Program-made: the position numbers and the translations under genes | Shown here: piece after piece, positions 24,581-31,384 of the stretch | Position numbering within the stretch: the stretch's first letter is position 1 | How the letters are laid out: the number at the start of each line of letters is the position of its first letter | The notes under the pieces: model-generated | Seen by the model: the letters and a program-made list of their open reading frames with translations, nothing else | Databases searched by the model: none | Told to the model about the DNA's origin: nothing | Virus record (IMG/VR): IMGVR_UViG_3300009285_002274 | Location: 1-40,085 of that record | Length of the DNA: 40,085 nt | Direction: 5' to 3' (one strand) | Source of the DNA: a virus

Positions 24581-26173
24581 GAGAGCAGGGACAGCGAATG
24601 GAAACTGGATGCTGTGCCTATATTGAGGCGGCCCCGACGGGAGACCCGATATAGGCACAGACGGCGGATAAAAGTAGAAGATCACCCCGAACAATTCATT
24701 TCCATCCCGGTCGACGTCGACGTGATCGACATAGCCGCGCAGGATGGTGCGCAATTTTTCAGGATCTCCATCCTGGATGAGCCGCTTGATCTCCAGCACA
24801 TTGGCCTGGAGATCTTTTTCGTTAATCTCCGGGACCGGCTGCAGGGCGGACGTGTTCAATTCGCCCAGGCTAGTCAAAAGCTGCGTTTTGAAGGTCTCGG
24901 ACTCGCTCAGCAGCTCCAGAAGTGCTGTAGAATGGCCGCTGACAGCAATAGCTTTGCTCAGATTACCAATTTCCCGGGAAACTTTGCTTAAACGGCGTTT
25001 GAGTTGACGTTTTTTTTGCTCCTGTTCTGCCAGGCGACCGGACTGCTGAGCGACCAGGGTTATGCGGGCAGCCTCCATGACTTTGAGCTGCAGGATGTGA
25101 TCGGTCAAGGTCGATAGCACGGCATCTTCAAAGATCTGGCGTGGAATGCGGTGACGAACACAATCACGTTTGCGATAGGCACGCGTGCAGAAATAAGAAT
25201 CATACGTGGTGCCGTTGCGCTGATGGGAGCTGTGGCCATACAGTGGAGATCCACACCTGGCGCAGCGTGCCAGTCCGGACAGCAGGAACTTTGAATTTTT
25301 GCGGCGGGGGTGATCCGGAGATCCGGCTCGCACATGGTGATGACCACGGTAATGGCGCTGTTTTTCCTGGACGGCTTCCCAGAGTTGGGTCGGGACGATG
25401 GGCTCGCAGTAATCGTCGATGACCAGCTCACTGAATTCCAGGATGCCGATATACAGTTTGTTGGAGAAAAAGGTGCGATAGGAATTGACGCCGCCGTACA
25501 GGTTCGTCTCGGTCTGGATCTGGCCCAGGGACGCACCACTGGCGCGCATCTCAAAAGCCTTGAGCACCAGGGATGCTGTTTCCGGGTCTGGCACCCAGCG
25601 GTGGGCGACGTGGGCGCTGCCGTTCCGTCTTTGGCCAATCGTGACCGGCTCTCGTTTGAATCCACGCGGCGGGATGCCTGGCACACAGCCATGCGTCTTC
25701 ACCAGGTCACGCAGACCGCGTTTGACATCGATGGACAGGTCGATCAGGTATTGCTCGTCTTTGTAATCGATCAGGGCCTCGAAGATGCGGCCAGCCGGTC
25801 CATCCGGGATCTCGTCGTTGAGCGAGTAGAAGATGTAACCACGGCTGCGGATCTCGGCCCGGTAGAACTGGGCGTTGTCGATGTTGCGGGCGAAGCGGTT
25901 GTATTTCCAGACCACCACGCCGCGCTCGGGGCAGCCGTGGCGGAAGGTGTTCATCAGGCTGTGCAGCTGCTCACGTCCGACCACGGAGCCCCCGCTCTGG
26001 GCCATGTCCTTATAAAAATGGGTGATGACCAGGTTGTTTTCGAGCGCCCACTCACGCAGGGCGTCTTCCTGCTGGGAGACGGAAAGATCCTGCTCCTCGC
26101 CGCCGCTGTCGCGCAGGTAGGCGACGATGGAGGCACCGGGTGGAAATGGAACGGTCACGGTAGACTTTCGCAA
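24563..26173 (-). CDS. large serine recombinase (integrase)
   Basis: The 536-residue protein has the N-terminal resolvase-type catalytic domain: YLRDSGGEEQDLSVSQQ with nucleophile Ser23, followed by the arginine motif YNRFARN. Then come a recombinase domain and a zinc beta-ribbon with CARCGSPLYG...YFCTRAYRKRDC (about 300-345), and a coiled-coil stretch (about 372-420). This is the layout of phage integrases that join attP and attB. The start is TTG at 26173 with AAAGG close by; GTG 26158 is an alternative. It overlaps the DUF4236 gene upstream by 19 bases. A hairpin lies inside the coding end (24612-24660). Confidence 0.9.
   Translation of the reverse strand: MRKSTVTVPFPPGASIVAYLRDSGGEEQDLSVSQQEDALREWALENNLVITHFYKDMAQSGGSVVGREQLHSLMNTFRHGCPERGVVVWKYNRFARNIDNAQFYRAEIRSRGYIFYSLNDEIPDGPAGRIFEALIDYKDEQYLIDLSIDVKRGLRDLVKTHGCVPGIPPRGFKREPVTIGQRRNGSAHVAHRWVPDPETASLVLKAFEMRASGASLGQIQTETNLYGGVNSYRTFFSNKLYIGILEFSELVIDDYCEPIVPTQLWEAVQEKQRHYRGHHHVRAGSPDHPRRKNSKFLLSGLARCARCGSPLYGHSSHQRNGTTYDSYFCTRAYRKRDCVRHRIPRQIFEDAVLSTLTDHILQLKVMEAARITLVAQQSGRLAEQEQKKRQLKRRLSKVSREIGNLSKAIAVSGHSTALLELLSESETFKTQLLTSLGELNTSALQPVPEINEKDLQANVLEIKRLIQDGDPEKLRTILRGYVDHVDVDRDGNELFGVIFYFYPPSVPISGLPSGPPQYRHSIQFPFAVPALKKSRS
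24612..24660 (-). repeat. perfect 12-bp inverted repeat inside the integrase 3' end
   Basis: CTGTGCCTATAT (24612-24623) is perfectly complementary to ATATAGGCACAG (24649-24660). The 25-base loop contains CGGGAGACCCG and other G/C-rich short arms. It encodes residues about 505-521 of the integrase. It could be an inserted palindromic element or a recombinase-binding or regulatory site. Confidence 0.65.
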
Positions 26174-26931
26174 GCCTTTCCGTCATTGTCGCTCCCATCT
26201 ATTTTGTGAACGTCCCTTCCGGTGATCGTGAAGCAGTAGTCGTAGCAGGCCTGGGCTTGATTGTGGGTTGAAAAATAAGAGCAATTATAGAGGTCTGAAG
26301 TGCATGCGCATGGTCCGCCGGTAGTGGAAACCGGCTTTGGGGTGGCTGGTTTGGGCGTAGGCGATTTCACCAGGCTTGGTGTATGAGTGACCGTGAAGGT
26401 GGCTGTAAGCGTTTTTATAGAAGTAGGAAGTGGAATGAGAGTGTAAGTTTTTGTTGGTGCCAGCGTTCGTGTGGGTAACAGAAATGGTGTTTTGGATATG
26501 GATATGATTGTCATTGTGGCTGTTGGTGTGAGAGTTGGAGTTGGATCTACAATCAAGCCGGAGATGAATGATATTCCAAAGCATCCGGCGCAAAGAAGCA
26601 AAATAACTGCGATAGAGATAATGATCCAGGGACGATCAAATAGTGATTTTGTGAGCTTTGATGAATTTGAGTTGAAGTCTTTGTCATAATTATTTTCGGT
26701 TTGAGCGAATTGATCATCAATATTATTTGATCCAGGTTGATTTGAAAATTTTGTAACAGGATTCCTGAATGACAGACCTGTACCGGGCAATCCAACAGTA
26801 TGTTGAATTCCTTTCTTGCCCACATTGATGGTGTTACCTTTGCCGCCGAAGCTGGTGCTAAAACCAGTCTTGCTCAGATTAATTTTGATGCCTGGGGCGA
26901 TCTTAAAAGTTCTGCGAAAGCGAAATGACAT
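26155..26931 (-). CDS. DUF4236 / Excalibur-domain membrane protein
   Basis: The 258-residue protein starts with a DUF4236-type domain (SFRFRRTFKIAPGIKINLSK...VGKKGIQHTVGLPGTGLSFRN, residues 2-56). One membrane span at about 101-127 follows, then a long Thr/Pro-rich extracellular linker (130-205). The C-terminal cysteine-rich part (CACTSDLYNCSYF...ACYDYC) ends in the Excalibur-type calcium motif DGSDNDGKACE (245-255). It lies in the lysogeny module, so it may be expressed from the prophage and alter the host surface; this is inference. GGGAGGG precedes the ATG at 26931. It overlaps the integrase start. Confidence 0.75.
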   Translation of the reverse strand: MSFRFRRTFKIAPGIKINLSKTGFSTSFGGKGNTINVGKKGIQHTVGLPGTGLSFRNPVTKFSNQPGSNNIDDQFAQTENNYDKDFNSNSSKLTKSLFDRPWIIISIAVILLLCAGCFGISFISGLIVDPTPTLTPTATMTIISISKTPFLLPTRTLAPTKTYTLIPLPTSIKTLTATFTVTHTPSLVKSPTPKPATPKPVSTTGGPCACTSDLYNCSYFSTHNQAQACYDYCFTITGRDVHKIDGSDNDGKACESLP

Positions 26932-26941
26932 GACACCCTCC

Positions 26942-26995
26942 CTAATGAACGATCAAAGCAAAAGCCAATATTCCACCAATCACAGTTGGTATGGT
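26942..26995 (-). pseudogene. remnant of the small membrane protein C-terminus
   Basis: On the minus strand this stretch encodes IPTVIGGILAFALIVH and a stop, nearly the same as the end of the protein at 27474-27734 (IPTAIGGGLAFALIVH). The DNA is about 80% identical over some 50 bases. It is a C-terminal fragment only, lying between the lipoprotein stop and the DUF4236 ribosome site, so the lipoprotein gene is bracketed by two copies of the same sequence. Confidence 0.65.
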
Positions 26996-27459
26996 CAAGG
27001 ATTGGATCTAGCGCATTCCAGGGCTTCCTGGGCGCCATCGTCAAATTGGGAAAGTTGGGCGCTTGTTTTTGTTCCATCCCCCCAGCTTGAAAAGGCGGTT
27101 GCGATCGAATTGACGGAATAGGTTAATCCCGGATTATTTGGATCTCCGGAGATAGCCCACAACCCGACAGCGGAACCTTCGTTTATTCCAGGTCCTGTGA
27201 TCTGGGCGGCTATGAACCAGACATTGTCAAAATCTCCGGATTTTATTGCCCATGCTGATCCAATGTTATTGTTCGAAGCAATATCTTGCACACCGGATCG
27301 GATATTTTCAACCTGACGTTGACTGGCGGGGTTGCAGATAGATTTATTTGAGGAATCAGACTGTGAGCCGCAGGCGGAGATCAATAATGTTGCCATCAGC
27401 ATAATGATGATCAACTTTGCGTTCTTGGTGGTTTTCCAAAATTTACTGGTTTTATTCAT
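26995..27459 (-). CDS. prophage-encoded lipoprotein of unknown family
   Basis: The 154-residue protein has a basic N-terminus (NKTSKFWKTTKNAK), a hydrophobic stretch and a lipobox LISAC with the lipidation cysteine at 30. The mature part is about 125 residues, with two further cysteines (SICNPAS and ALECARS) that may pair. AAGGA precedes the ATG at 27459. A lipoprotein in a lysogeny module is a candidate superinfection-exclusion or lysogenic-conversion factor, but no family is recognised. Confidence 0.65.
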   Translation of the reverse strand: MNKTSKFWKTTKNAKLIIIMLMATLLISACGSQSDSSNKSICNPASQRQVENIRSGVQDIASNNNIGSAWAIKSGDFDNVWFIAAQITGPGINEGSAVGLWAISGDPNNPGLTYSVNSIATAFSSWGDGTKTSAQLSQFDDGAQEALECARSNP

Positions 27460-27473
27460 AATTTTATCCTTCC

Positions 27474-27734
27474 CTAGTGAACGATCAACGCAAACGCCAA
27501 TCCTCCGCCGATCGCAGTTGGAATCGACATCGGGTGGAATGGCATAAAAGTCAGGAGAGCGAACATTCCAACTGTCGCCAATAATGAAAAAGTGATCGGG
27601 CGGGGTAGTGGCTGGCGGTGTGGCAACCGGTTTGTTATCAAGGCAGAGTAAACCCTAAAAAGCAGAGTTTTATGCTCAAAGGTGTTCAGACGGGGCCATA
27701 ATTCATATAGTCGATTTAGATCTCTGTCGGTCAT
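27474..27734 (-). CDS. small two-span membrane protein
   Basis: The 86-residue protein has a charged N-terminal half (TDRDLNRLYELWPRLNTFEHK) followed by two hydrophobic spans (about 47-64 and 70-86) ending IGGGLAFALIVH. Its end is duplicated as a fragment at 26942-26995. It overlaps the repressor gene by about 30 bases, so it should be co-expressed with it in the prophage state. A role in immunity or membrane defence is possible but not shown. Confidence 0.6.
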   Translation of the reverse strand: MTDRDLNRLYELWPRLNTFEHKTLLFRVYSALITNRLPHRQPLPRPITFSLLATVGMFALLTFMPFHPMSIPTAIGGGLAFALIVH

Positions 27735-28077
27735 TGGTATTCTTCTTTACTTTCCCCTCTACCAGGGCTTCGGCTTGTTCACGAATGGCTCGTCGTGAAG
27801 TCTCCGGTATTCGATCCCACACTTTGGTAATGGCTTGCAGATCAGGGTCTGGACGTGGAACATCAAAATATTCATAAATTTCTGGACTGAGAGTTTTACT
27901 CAAAGAGATAAAACTTGATTTATCAGGCTTTCTTTCACCATTCATCCAGAGTGATACAGCCGCTGGACTAAACCCCAAAATGTCAGCAAATTCTGCAATA
28001 GTTAGACGTTTTCCGTTTTCATATTGAATACGTGTAAATTCCCGTTCAAGAAATTCGGAAAAAGGCGATTTAGGCAT
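27703..28077 (-). CDS. XRE-family repressor (CI-like)
   Basis: The protein is about 124 residues from the ATG at 28077. The helix-turn-helix lies at about 25-50 (LTIAEFADILGFSPAAVSLWMNGERKP), followed by a helical C-terminal half and a basic tail. It is divergent from the rightward early genes with palindromic operators between, the arrangement of a prophage repressor. A -10-like TAGAAT (28089-28084 on this strand) after TTTACA and 16 bases would place transcription start at the A of this ATG, with no ribosome site. The message may therefore be leaderless. Alternative start: ATG at 28083. Confidence 0.8.
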   Translation of the reverse strand: MPKSPFSEFLEREFTRIQYENGKRLTIAEFADILGFSPAAVSLWMNGERKPDKSSFISLSKTLSPEIYEYFDVPRPDPDLQAITKVWDRIPETSRRAIREQAEALVEGKVKKNTNDRQRSKSTI

Positions 28078-28102
28078 AGTCATATTCTAGCGTTTTAAGT
28101 GA

Positions 28103-28126
28103 ATTTGTAAATACATCTTGACAAAT
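28103..28126. promoter_or_regulatory. candidate operator (imperfect palindrome) over the -35 region
   Basis: ATTTGT (28103-28108) and ACAAAT (28121-28126) are perfect inverted arms around a 12-base spacer. The right arm overlaps the TTGACA of the rightward promoter. It probably binds the repressor encoded at 27703. This is an inference from position and symmetry. Confidence 0.45.
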
Positions 28127-28146
28127 ACAATTCAATGTGATATTAA
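28118..28146 (+). promoter_or_regulatory. rightward early promoter
   Basis: TTGACA at 28118-28123 is followed, after 17 bases, by TATTAA at 28141-28146. It would drive the Cro-like gene at 28189 and the early operon. A second TTGACA at 28167-28172 lies too close to the start codon to serve the same gene. Confidence 0.7.
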
Positions 28147-28153
28147 TATTACA
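28136..28153. promoter_or_regulatory. palindromic operator over the -10 region
   Basis: TGTGATATTAATATTACA is a near-perfect 18-bp palindrome with 8 of 9 paired positions, covering the -10 of the rightward promoter. It is the best candidate for repressor binding that shuts the early operon. Confidence 0.6.
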
Positions 28154-28188
28154 GTGTAAATAAATATTGACAATGTAATGGAGAATTA

Positions 28189-28482
28189 ATGAACGAAACA
28201 ACTAATCCAATCTCAAACGTGATCACAGCCTATAGACAGAGTAAGGAAATGACATATCGTAGCTTCGCTGACGCACTCAATGAACATCTGGTAAATACCA
28301 GTGTGACTTTCATGAGTATATCGAATTGGGAAAAGGGCATGACAGATCCCAATACCGACTTTTTATTGACCTGCCTGGTGGTTCATCAAGACTGGCGCCG
28401 CCAGTGGGCCATCGATTGCCTGTGCGCCAAGCTGCCCGAAGTTTTCGAGCGGAGTGATCGATCCATCCAAATCCTTATTTAG
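28189..28482 (+). CDS. Cro-like or XRE-type helix-turn-helix regulator
   Basis: The 97-residue protein is the first rightward gene beside the repressor, the usual place of cro. Residues about 10-50 (VITAYRQSKEMTYRSFADALNEHLVNTSVTFMSISNWEKGMTDP) fit a helix-turn-helix with a longer insert between helices two and three. GGAG at 28180-28183 precedes the ATG. The C-terminal part (CLVVHQDWRRQWAIDCLCAKLPEV) is helical. It probably helps switch to lytic growth; this is inference. Confidence 0.6.
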   Translation: MNETTNPISNVITAYRQSKEMTYRSFADALNEHLVNTSVTFMSISNWEKGMTDPNTDFLLTCLVVHQDWRRQWAIDCLCAKLPEVFERSDRSIQILI

Positions 28483-28533
28483 CATAGCATCTACCATCTT
28501 TTTTGTGTGATTTTTCATAGACTGGAGACTGCA

Positions 28534-28707
28534 ATGGCAAAACTAATTCGAATTAATAAAAGAAACAGCAATAAAGAATACGTCTTAATCCTGAGTGAAG
28601 GTGAAAGCGTAGAAGATTACCTGCCAGAAGGTTGTTACGTGGCTGAGGAAATCGAATTTGAAGATCCCGGCAGCTTCCCAACTGACAGACTTTTAGAAGA
28701 AGTTTAG
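28534..28707 (+). CDS. small acidic early protein
   Basis: A 57-residue protein starting at ATG 28534, preceded by GGAG. It starts basic (AKLIRINKRNSNKEYV) and ends acidic (EEIEFEDPGSFPTDRLLEEV). No family is recognised. It is followed by about 220 bases without a gene that contain three hairpins (28748-28904). Confidence 0.5.
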   Translation: MAKLIRINKRNSNKEYVLILSEGESVEDYLPEGCYVAEEIEFEDPGSFPTDRLLEEV

Positions 28708-28747
28708 ATCCGAAAATGATCCATAGAGGCCGCAAATACGCTAAGGC

Positions 28748-28904
28748 AAGGACGGTCACACTATCTGTGCGATTGTGACCTGAGACCTTCAGGAGCTGGA
28801 CATCCAGACTGGCGAGAGTTGTCTGCGAGCACAGAGCGGCGAGCCTCATTATTCGAGCGAACATTATATCGGTAAACCCTCCCGGGTCCAGCGGGAGGCA
28901 CCGA
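28748..28904 (+). other. gene-free structured segment, candidate RNA
   Basis: The region between the genes at 28534 and 28927 lacks an open frame of note. It contains GGTCACA/TGTGACC (28754-28760 with 28774-28780), extended outward by AAGG/CCTT; CTGG/CCAG (28796-28807); and CCTCCCG/CGGGAGG (28878-28884 with 28892-28898), with outer arms CGGT/ACCG. Several paired arms spread over 150 bases suggest a folded leader or RNA, but no known class is recognised and no T-rich end is seen. Confidence 0.45.
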
Positions 28905-28926
28905 CAACAAAGAAATTGGAGGAAAC

Positions 28927-29127
28927 ATGAGAAAAAGAATGCCAAAAACAATGGATAAAAAGATCGGGGTACTCCAGGGAGAATGTATCCGTGGATGTGG
29001 ACGCCAAATACTGAAAATCCGGGGCGGAGAATGTCGCAAGTGTCGCCGGGCACGCCTGGTCAAAGGTGGACGGACTCTTCAAAAGCTGCGCCAGGAAGAA
29101 AGCAAGAAACGCAGAGGCATTGAATAA
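28927..29127 (+). CDS. small basic zinc-finger-like protein
   Basis: The 66-residue protein is highly basic, with a four-cysteine site CIRGC...CRKC (residues 20, 24, 36, 39), suggesting a compact zinc-binding nucleic-acid protein. Its GGAGGAAAC ribosome site is good. The stop overlaps the next start by one base. Not recognised by family. Confidence 0.55.
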   Translation: MRKRMPKTMDKKIGVLQGECIRGCGRQILKIRGGECRKCRRARLVKGGRTLQKLRQEESKKRRGIE

Positions 29128-29333
29128 TGGCGGAGATCATGAACAGTCAATTTCAATACCCTTCAAGTGCTGCCAGCCTGTTTTCCTGCGCAGCACGCCA
29201 GACCAGAGAACAGGATTTATCTGAAACTTGTGTATGCCTTGAGCGCATCGGCGACAACGGTTCCTGCCCGGTGCATAGCGAACAAAACGCCCAGGGACCG
29301 GACTCTTTATTCGTCAAGCGGGAGAAACCATGA
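29127..29333 (+). CDS. small hypothetical early protein
   Basis: A 68-residue protein (ATG 29127 in a TAATG overlap). It has cysteines at SCAAR and CVCLE and CPVHS, possibly metal-binding, and no recognised motif. It ends in an ATGA overlap with the next gene. It is supported mainly by tight packing with neighbours. Confidence 0.45.
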   Translation: MAEIMNSQFQYPSSAASLFSCAARQTREQDLSETCVCLERIGDNGSCPVHSEQNAQGPDSLFVKREKP

Positions 29334-29548
29334 AACCAGTCAACTTTGAGTTCGGCAGGGAAAGAAAAGACCTGAAATTTCAGAAGTGCTATTTTCCATA
29401 TATCCAACGTTTTGGGAAACGATGTTTTGCCTGGCGTGGAAAGATCTTTTTCCGTACTGCCACCCAGGCCCAGGAATATGCCCGCCGTTGGGTTGAACGG
29501 GCAGATCGATATTTTCAGCAGGAGGCTGCGCATGTTGACACAAACTAA
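29330..29548 (+). CDS. small basic hypothetical protein
   Basis: The 72-residue protein is rich in Lys, Arg and aromatic residues (GRERKDLKFQKCYFPYIQRFGKRCFAWRGKIFF), which fits a small nucleic-acid-binding protein. It overlaps the tyrosine recombinase start at 29532 by 17 bases. No family is recognised. Its position suggests it might be an excisionase-like partner, but there is no direct support. Confidence 0.45.
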   Translation: MKPVNFEFGRERKDLKFQKCYFPYIQRFGKRCFAWRGKIFFRTATQAQEYARRWVERADRYFQQEAAHVDTN

Positions 29549-30509
29549 TTTGATGATCGGACCTACTTTGACAACCTGGCGGGAGGCCTTCGAGACCTGG
29601 CTGCGTCTGGACGGACGCAAAGGCAGCCTCAAACCCCTGCGTGAAAAGAGCATCCAGGCCGTGCTGCAGGATCTGCGCCATTTCACCCGCTTCCTCGAAC
29701 AATATGATCCGGATGCCCAGCCCTGCGCACCCACTGTGCAGCTCGTCAAAGCCTATTTTGACTGGCAGACCCACCAGGTCGCTCCAGCTTCTTATAACCG
29801 GCGCCTGGCCAGCCTGCGCACCTTCATGCGTTGGTCGCATCTCTTTGGGCTGGTCGATCAGGACCCGACCGCACGCATTCCACGGCTCGAGATGTCCAAA
29901 TTGCCGCCCCGCTCCCGGAGTCACAAGGATTGCCGTGCGCTGTCCCAGGTCAGCAAAAAAGCCAGTCATTTGCGCAAGGATACCGATCGACACCACACCC
30001 TTGGGCTGCGGGATCAAATCATCTGGGCTTTGCTTAAAGATGCCGGTTTACGCCGCGCTGAAGTAGCCAGTGTCAATCTGGAGGGGATCGATCTGGAGCA
30101 TAAGCTACTGACGGTCACCGGCAAGGGTGGCAAGGTGGGACAGATCTACCTTGTAGCCAGTTTGCGGAAACTCCTCGAGCGCTGGACGAAAACCATGCCG
30201 CGACCGGTTGCCGATGGGCAGGGTACCCCGCTCCTGGTTGGGTGGGAAGGCAAACGCATTTCAGCCGGTCAAGTGGCGCGCCGCTTTGTAATGATCAGCC
30301 AGGCCGCCGGTCTCGAGGTCACCTGTCACGACATGCGCCACACTTTTGTCTATGACCTGGTCAAGAGCTCGATGGACAACGGCGCCACCCGCCAGGTTGC
30401 AGTTGGTATTGCCTGTCAGCAAGCTCGCCACGGCGATACCCGCATCACCGAGATGTACCTGCGTCCCAGTTTTGAGCAGGTTGAACAGGCTATGGAGGAC
30501 ATGCGATGA
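29532..30509 (+). CDS. tyrosine recombinase (integrase/Xer type)
   Basis: The 325-residue protein has an N-terminal SAM-like DNA-binding part (about 15-115) and a C-terminal catalytic domain. The expected residues are visible: R174 in AGLRRAEV, a K near 198-201 in GKGGKVG, H266 and R269 in CHDMRH, H300 in ARHGDTR, and nucleophile Y309 in EMYLRP. CAGGAGG before ATG 29532 fixes the start. It is unusual beside a large serine integrase in the same phage. It may resolve multimers or be a second integration system. It overlaps the ParB gene by four bases. Confidence 0.88.
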   Translation: MLTQTNLMIGPTLTTWREAFETWLRLDGRKGSLKPLREKSIQAVLQDLRHFTRFLEQYDPDAQPCAPTVQLVKAYFDWQTHQVAPASYNRRLASLRTFMRWSHLFGLVDQDPTARIPRLEMSKLPPRSRSHKDCRALSQVSKKASHLRKDTDRHHTLGLRDQIIWALLKDAGLRRAEVASVNLEGIDLEHKLLTVTGKGGKVGQIYLVASLRKLLERWTKTMPRPVADGQGTPLLVGWEGKRISAGQVARRFVMISQAAGLEVTCHDMRHTFVYDLVKSSMDNGATRQVAVGIACQQARHGDTRITEMYLRPSFEQVEQAMEDMR

Positions 30510-31384
30510 ATGATTCAACAAAACGTATCCTATTAAATTTGATCTTTCCAAACCCGGAACAACCCAGGAAGGCATTTGACCAATCTGAATTGGAAGAACT
30601 GGCCGCCAGCATCCGGGAGCATGATGTGATCGTACCTGTCGTGGTGGAAGAGGCGGGAATGAATTACATTCTGCATGATGGGGAAAGACGTATTAGAGCT
30701 GCTAAATTGGCCGGATTGGTCGATATTCCTGTGAGCATCGTTCCGCCATTAAATGGCACCAGCAAACAGGACAGACTTACCCGGGCTGTGGTTGCCAATG
30801 TCCAAAGAGCAGATATGAACCCGATCGAAGAGGCAAAAGCCTATCAGCGCATGCGGGACGAATTTGGGTGGAATGCAAATGAGATCTCGAGACGTACTGG
30901 TGTTTATCAAGTGAAAATCTACAATATGCTCAATCTGACCAGGCTGGAACCGGAAATTCAACAATTGATCGCTGATGGGAAATTGGGGCATGACCACAAT
31001 ATGGTACGAGCATTTTTGGAAATTCCCGGGAGTAAAGAACGGGTAAGCCTGGTATTAGGCCTTGCAAGTCGGGGAACAACAGTTAAAGGCTGCATACTGG
31101 CAGCGAAACGATTAAAGGAAGTTCTTGAGTCTGAAATCTACATTCGGGACAAATGTCCTGCAATGAAGTTGGCTTCCCAAAATGCCGATGTGGCTTTGGA
31201 CCATGAACCTACAAGATGGAGCGCCATGCAAGAACTTGGTACGGTTCCACCCTGGGGAATGGTAAGCAAGATTGCATCTGATACCTGTAATGCTTGTGAA
31301 TTGAAGGATATGGCAAGTTCGGCTGTCTGCGGACGTTGTCAGCTGGTGGATATGTTGCGGCGATTAATGGAGGCTGCCAAATGA
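30506..31384 (+). CDS. ParB/RepB-family DNA-binding protein
   Basis: The 292-residue protein has the family's opening PNPEQPRK (15-22), ELAASIREHDVIVPVVV (31-47) and the GERR motif (59-62) that binds nucleotide in ParB proteins. A helix-turn-helix (WNANEISRRTGVYQVKIYNMLNL) follows at about 123-145. The C-terminal CNACELKDMASSAVCGRC looks like a zinc knuckle. Phage ParB-like proteins serve partition or gene regulation. No parA gene is seen nearby. The stop overlaps the next start (ATGA). Confidence 0.85.
   Translation: MNDSTKRILLNLIFPNPEQPRKAFDQSELEELAASIREHDVIVPVVVEEAGMNYILHDGERRIRAAKLAGLVDIPVSIVPPLNGTSKQDRLTRAVVANVQRADMNPIEEAKAYQRMRDEFGWNANEISRRTGVYQVKIYNMLNLTRLEPEIQQLIADGKLGHDHNMVRAFLEIPGSKERVSLVLGLASRGTTVKGCILAAKRLKEVLESEIYIRDKCPAMKLASQNADVALDHEPTRWSAMQELGTVPPWGMVSKIASDTCNACELKDMASSAVCGRCQLVDMLRRLMEAAK

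Noticed and set aside
28167-28172. Second TTGACA as a promoter for the Cro-like gene
   Set aside because: Its -10 would fall inside the coding sequence; it more likely forms part of an operator or is incidental.
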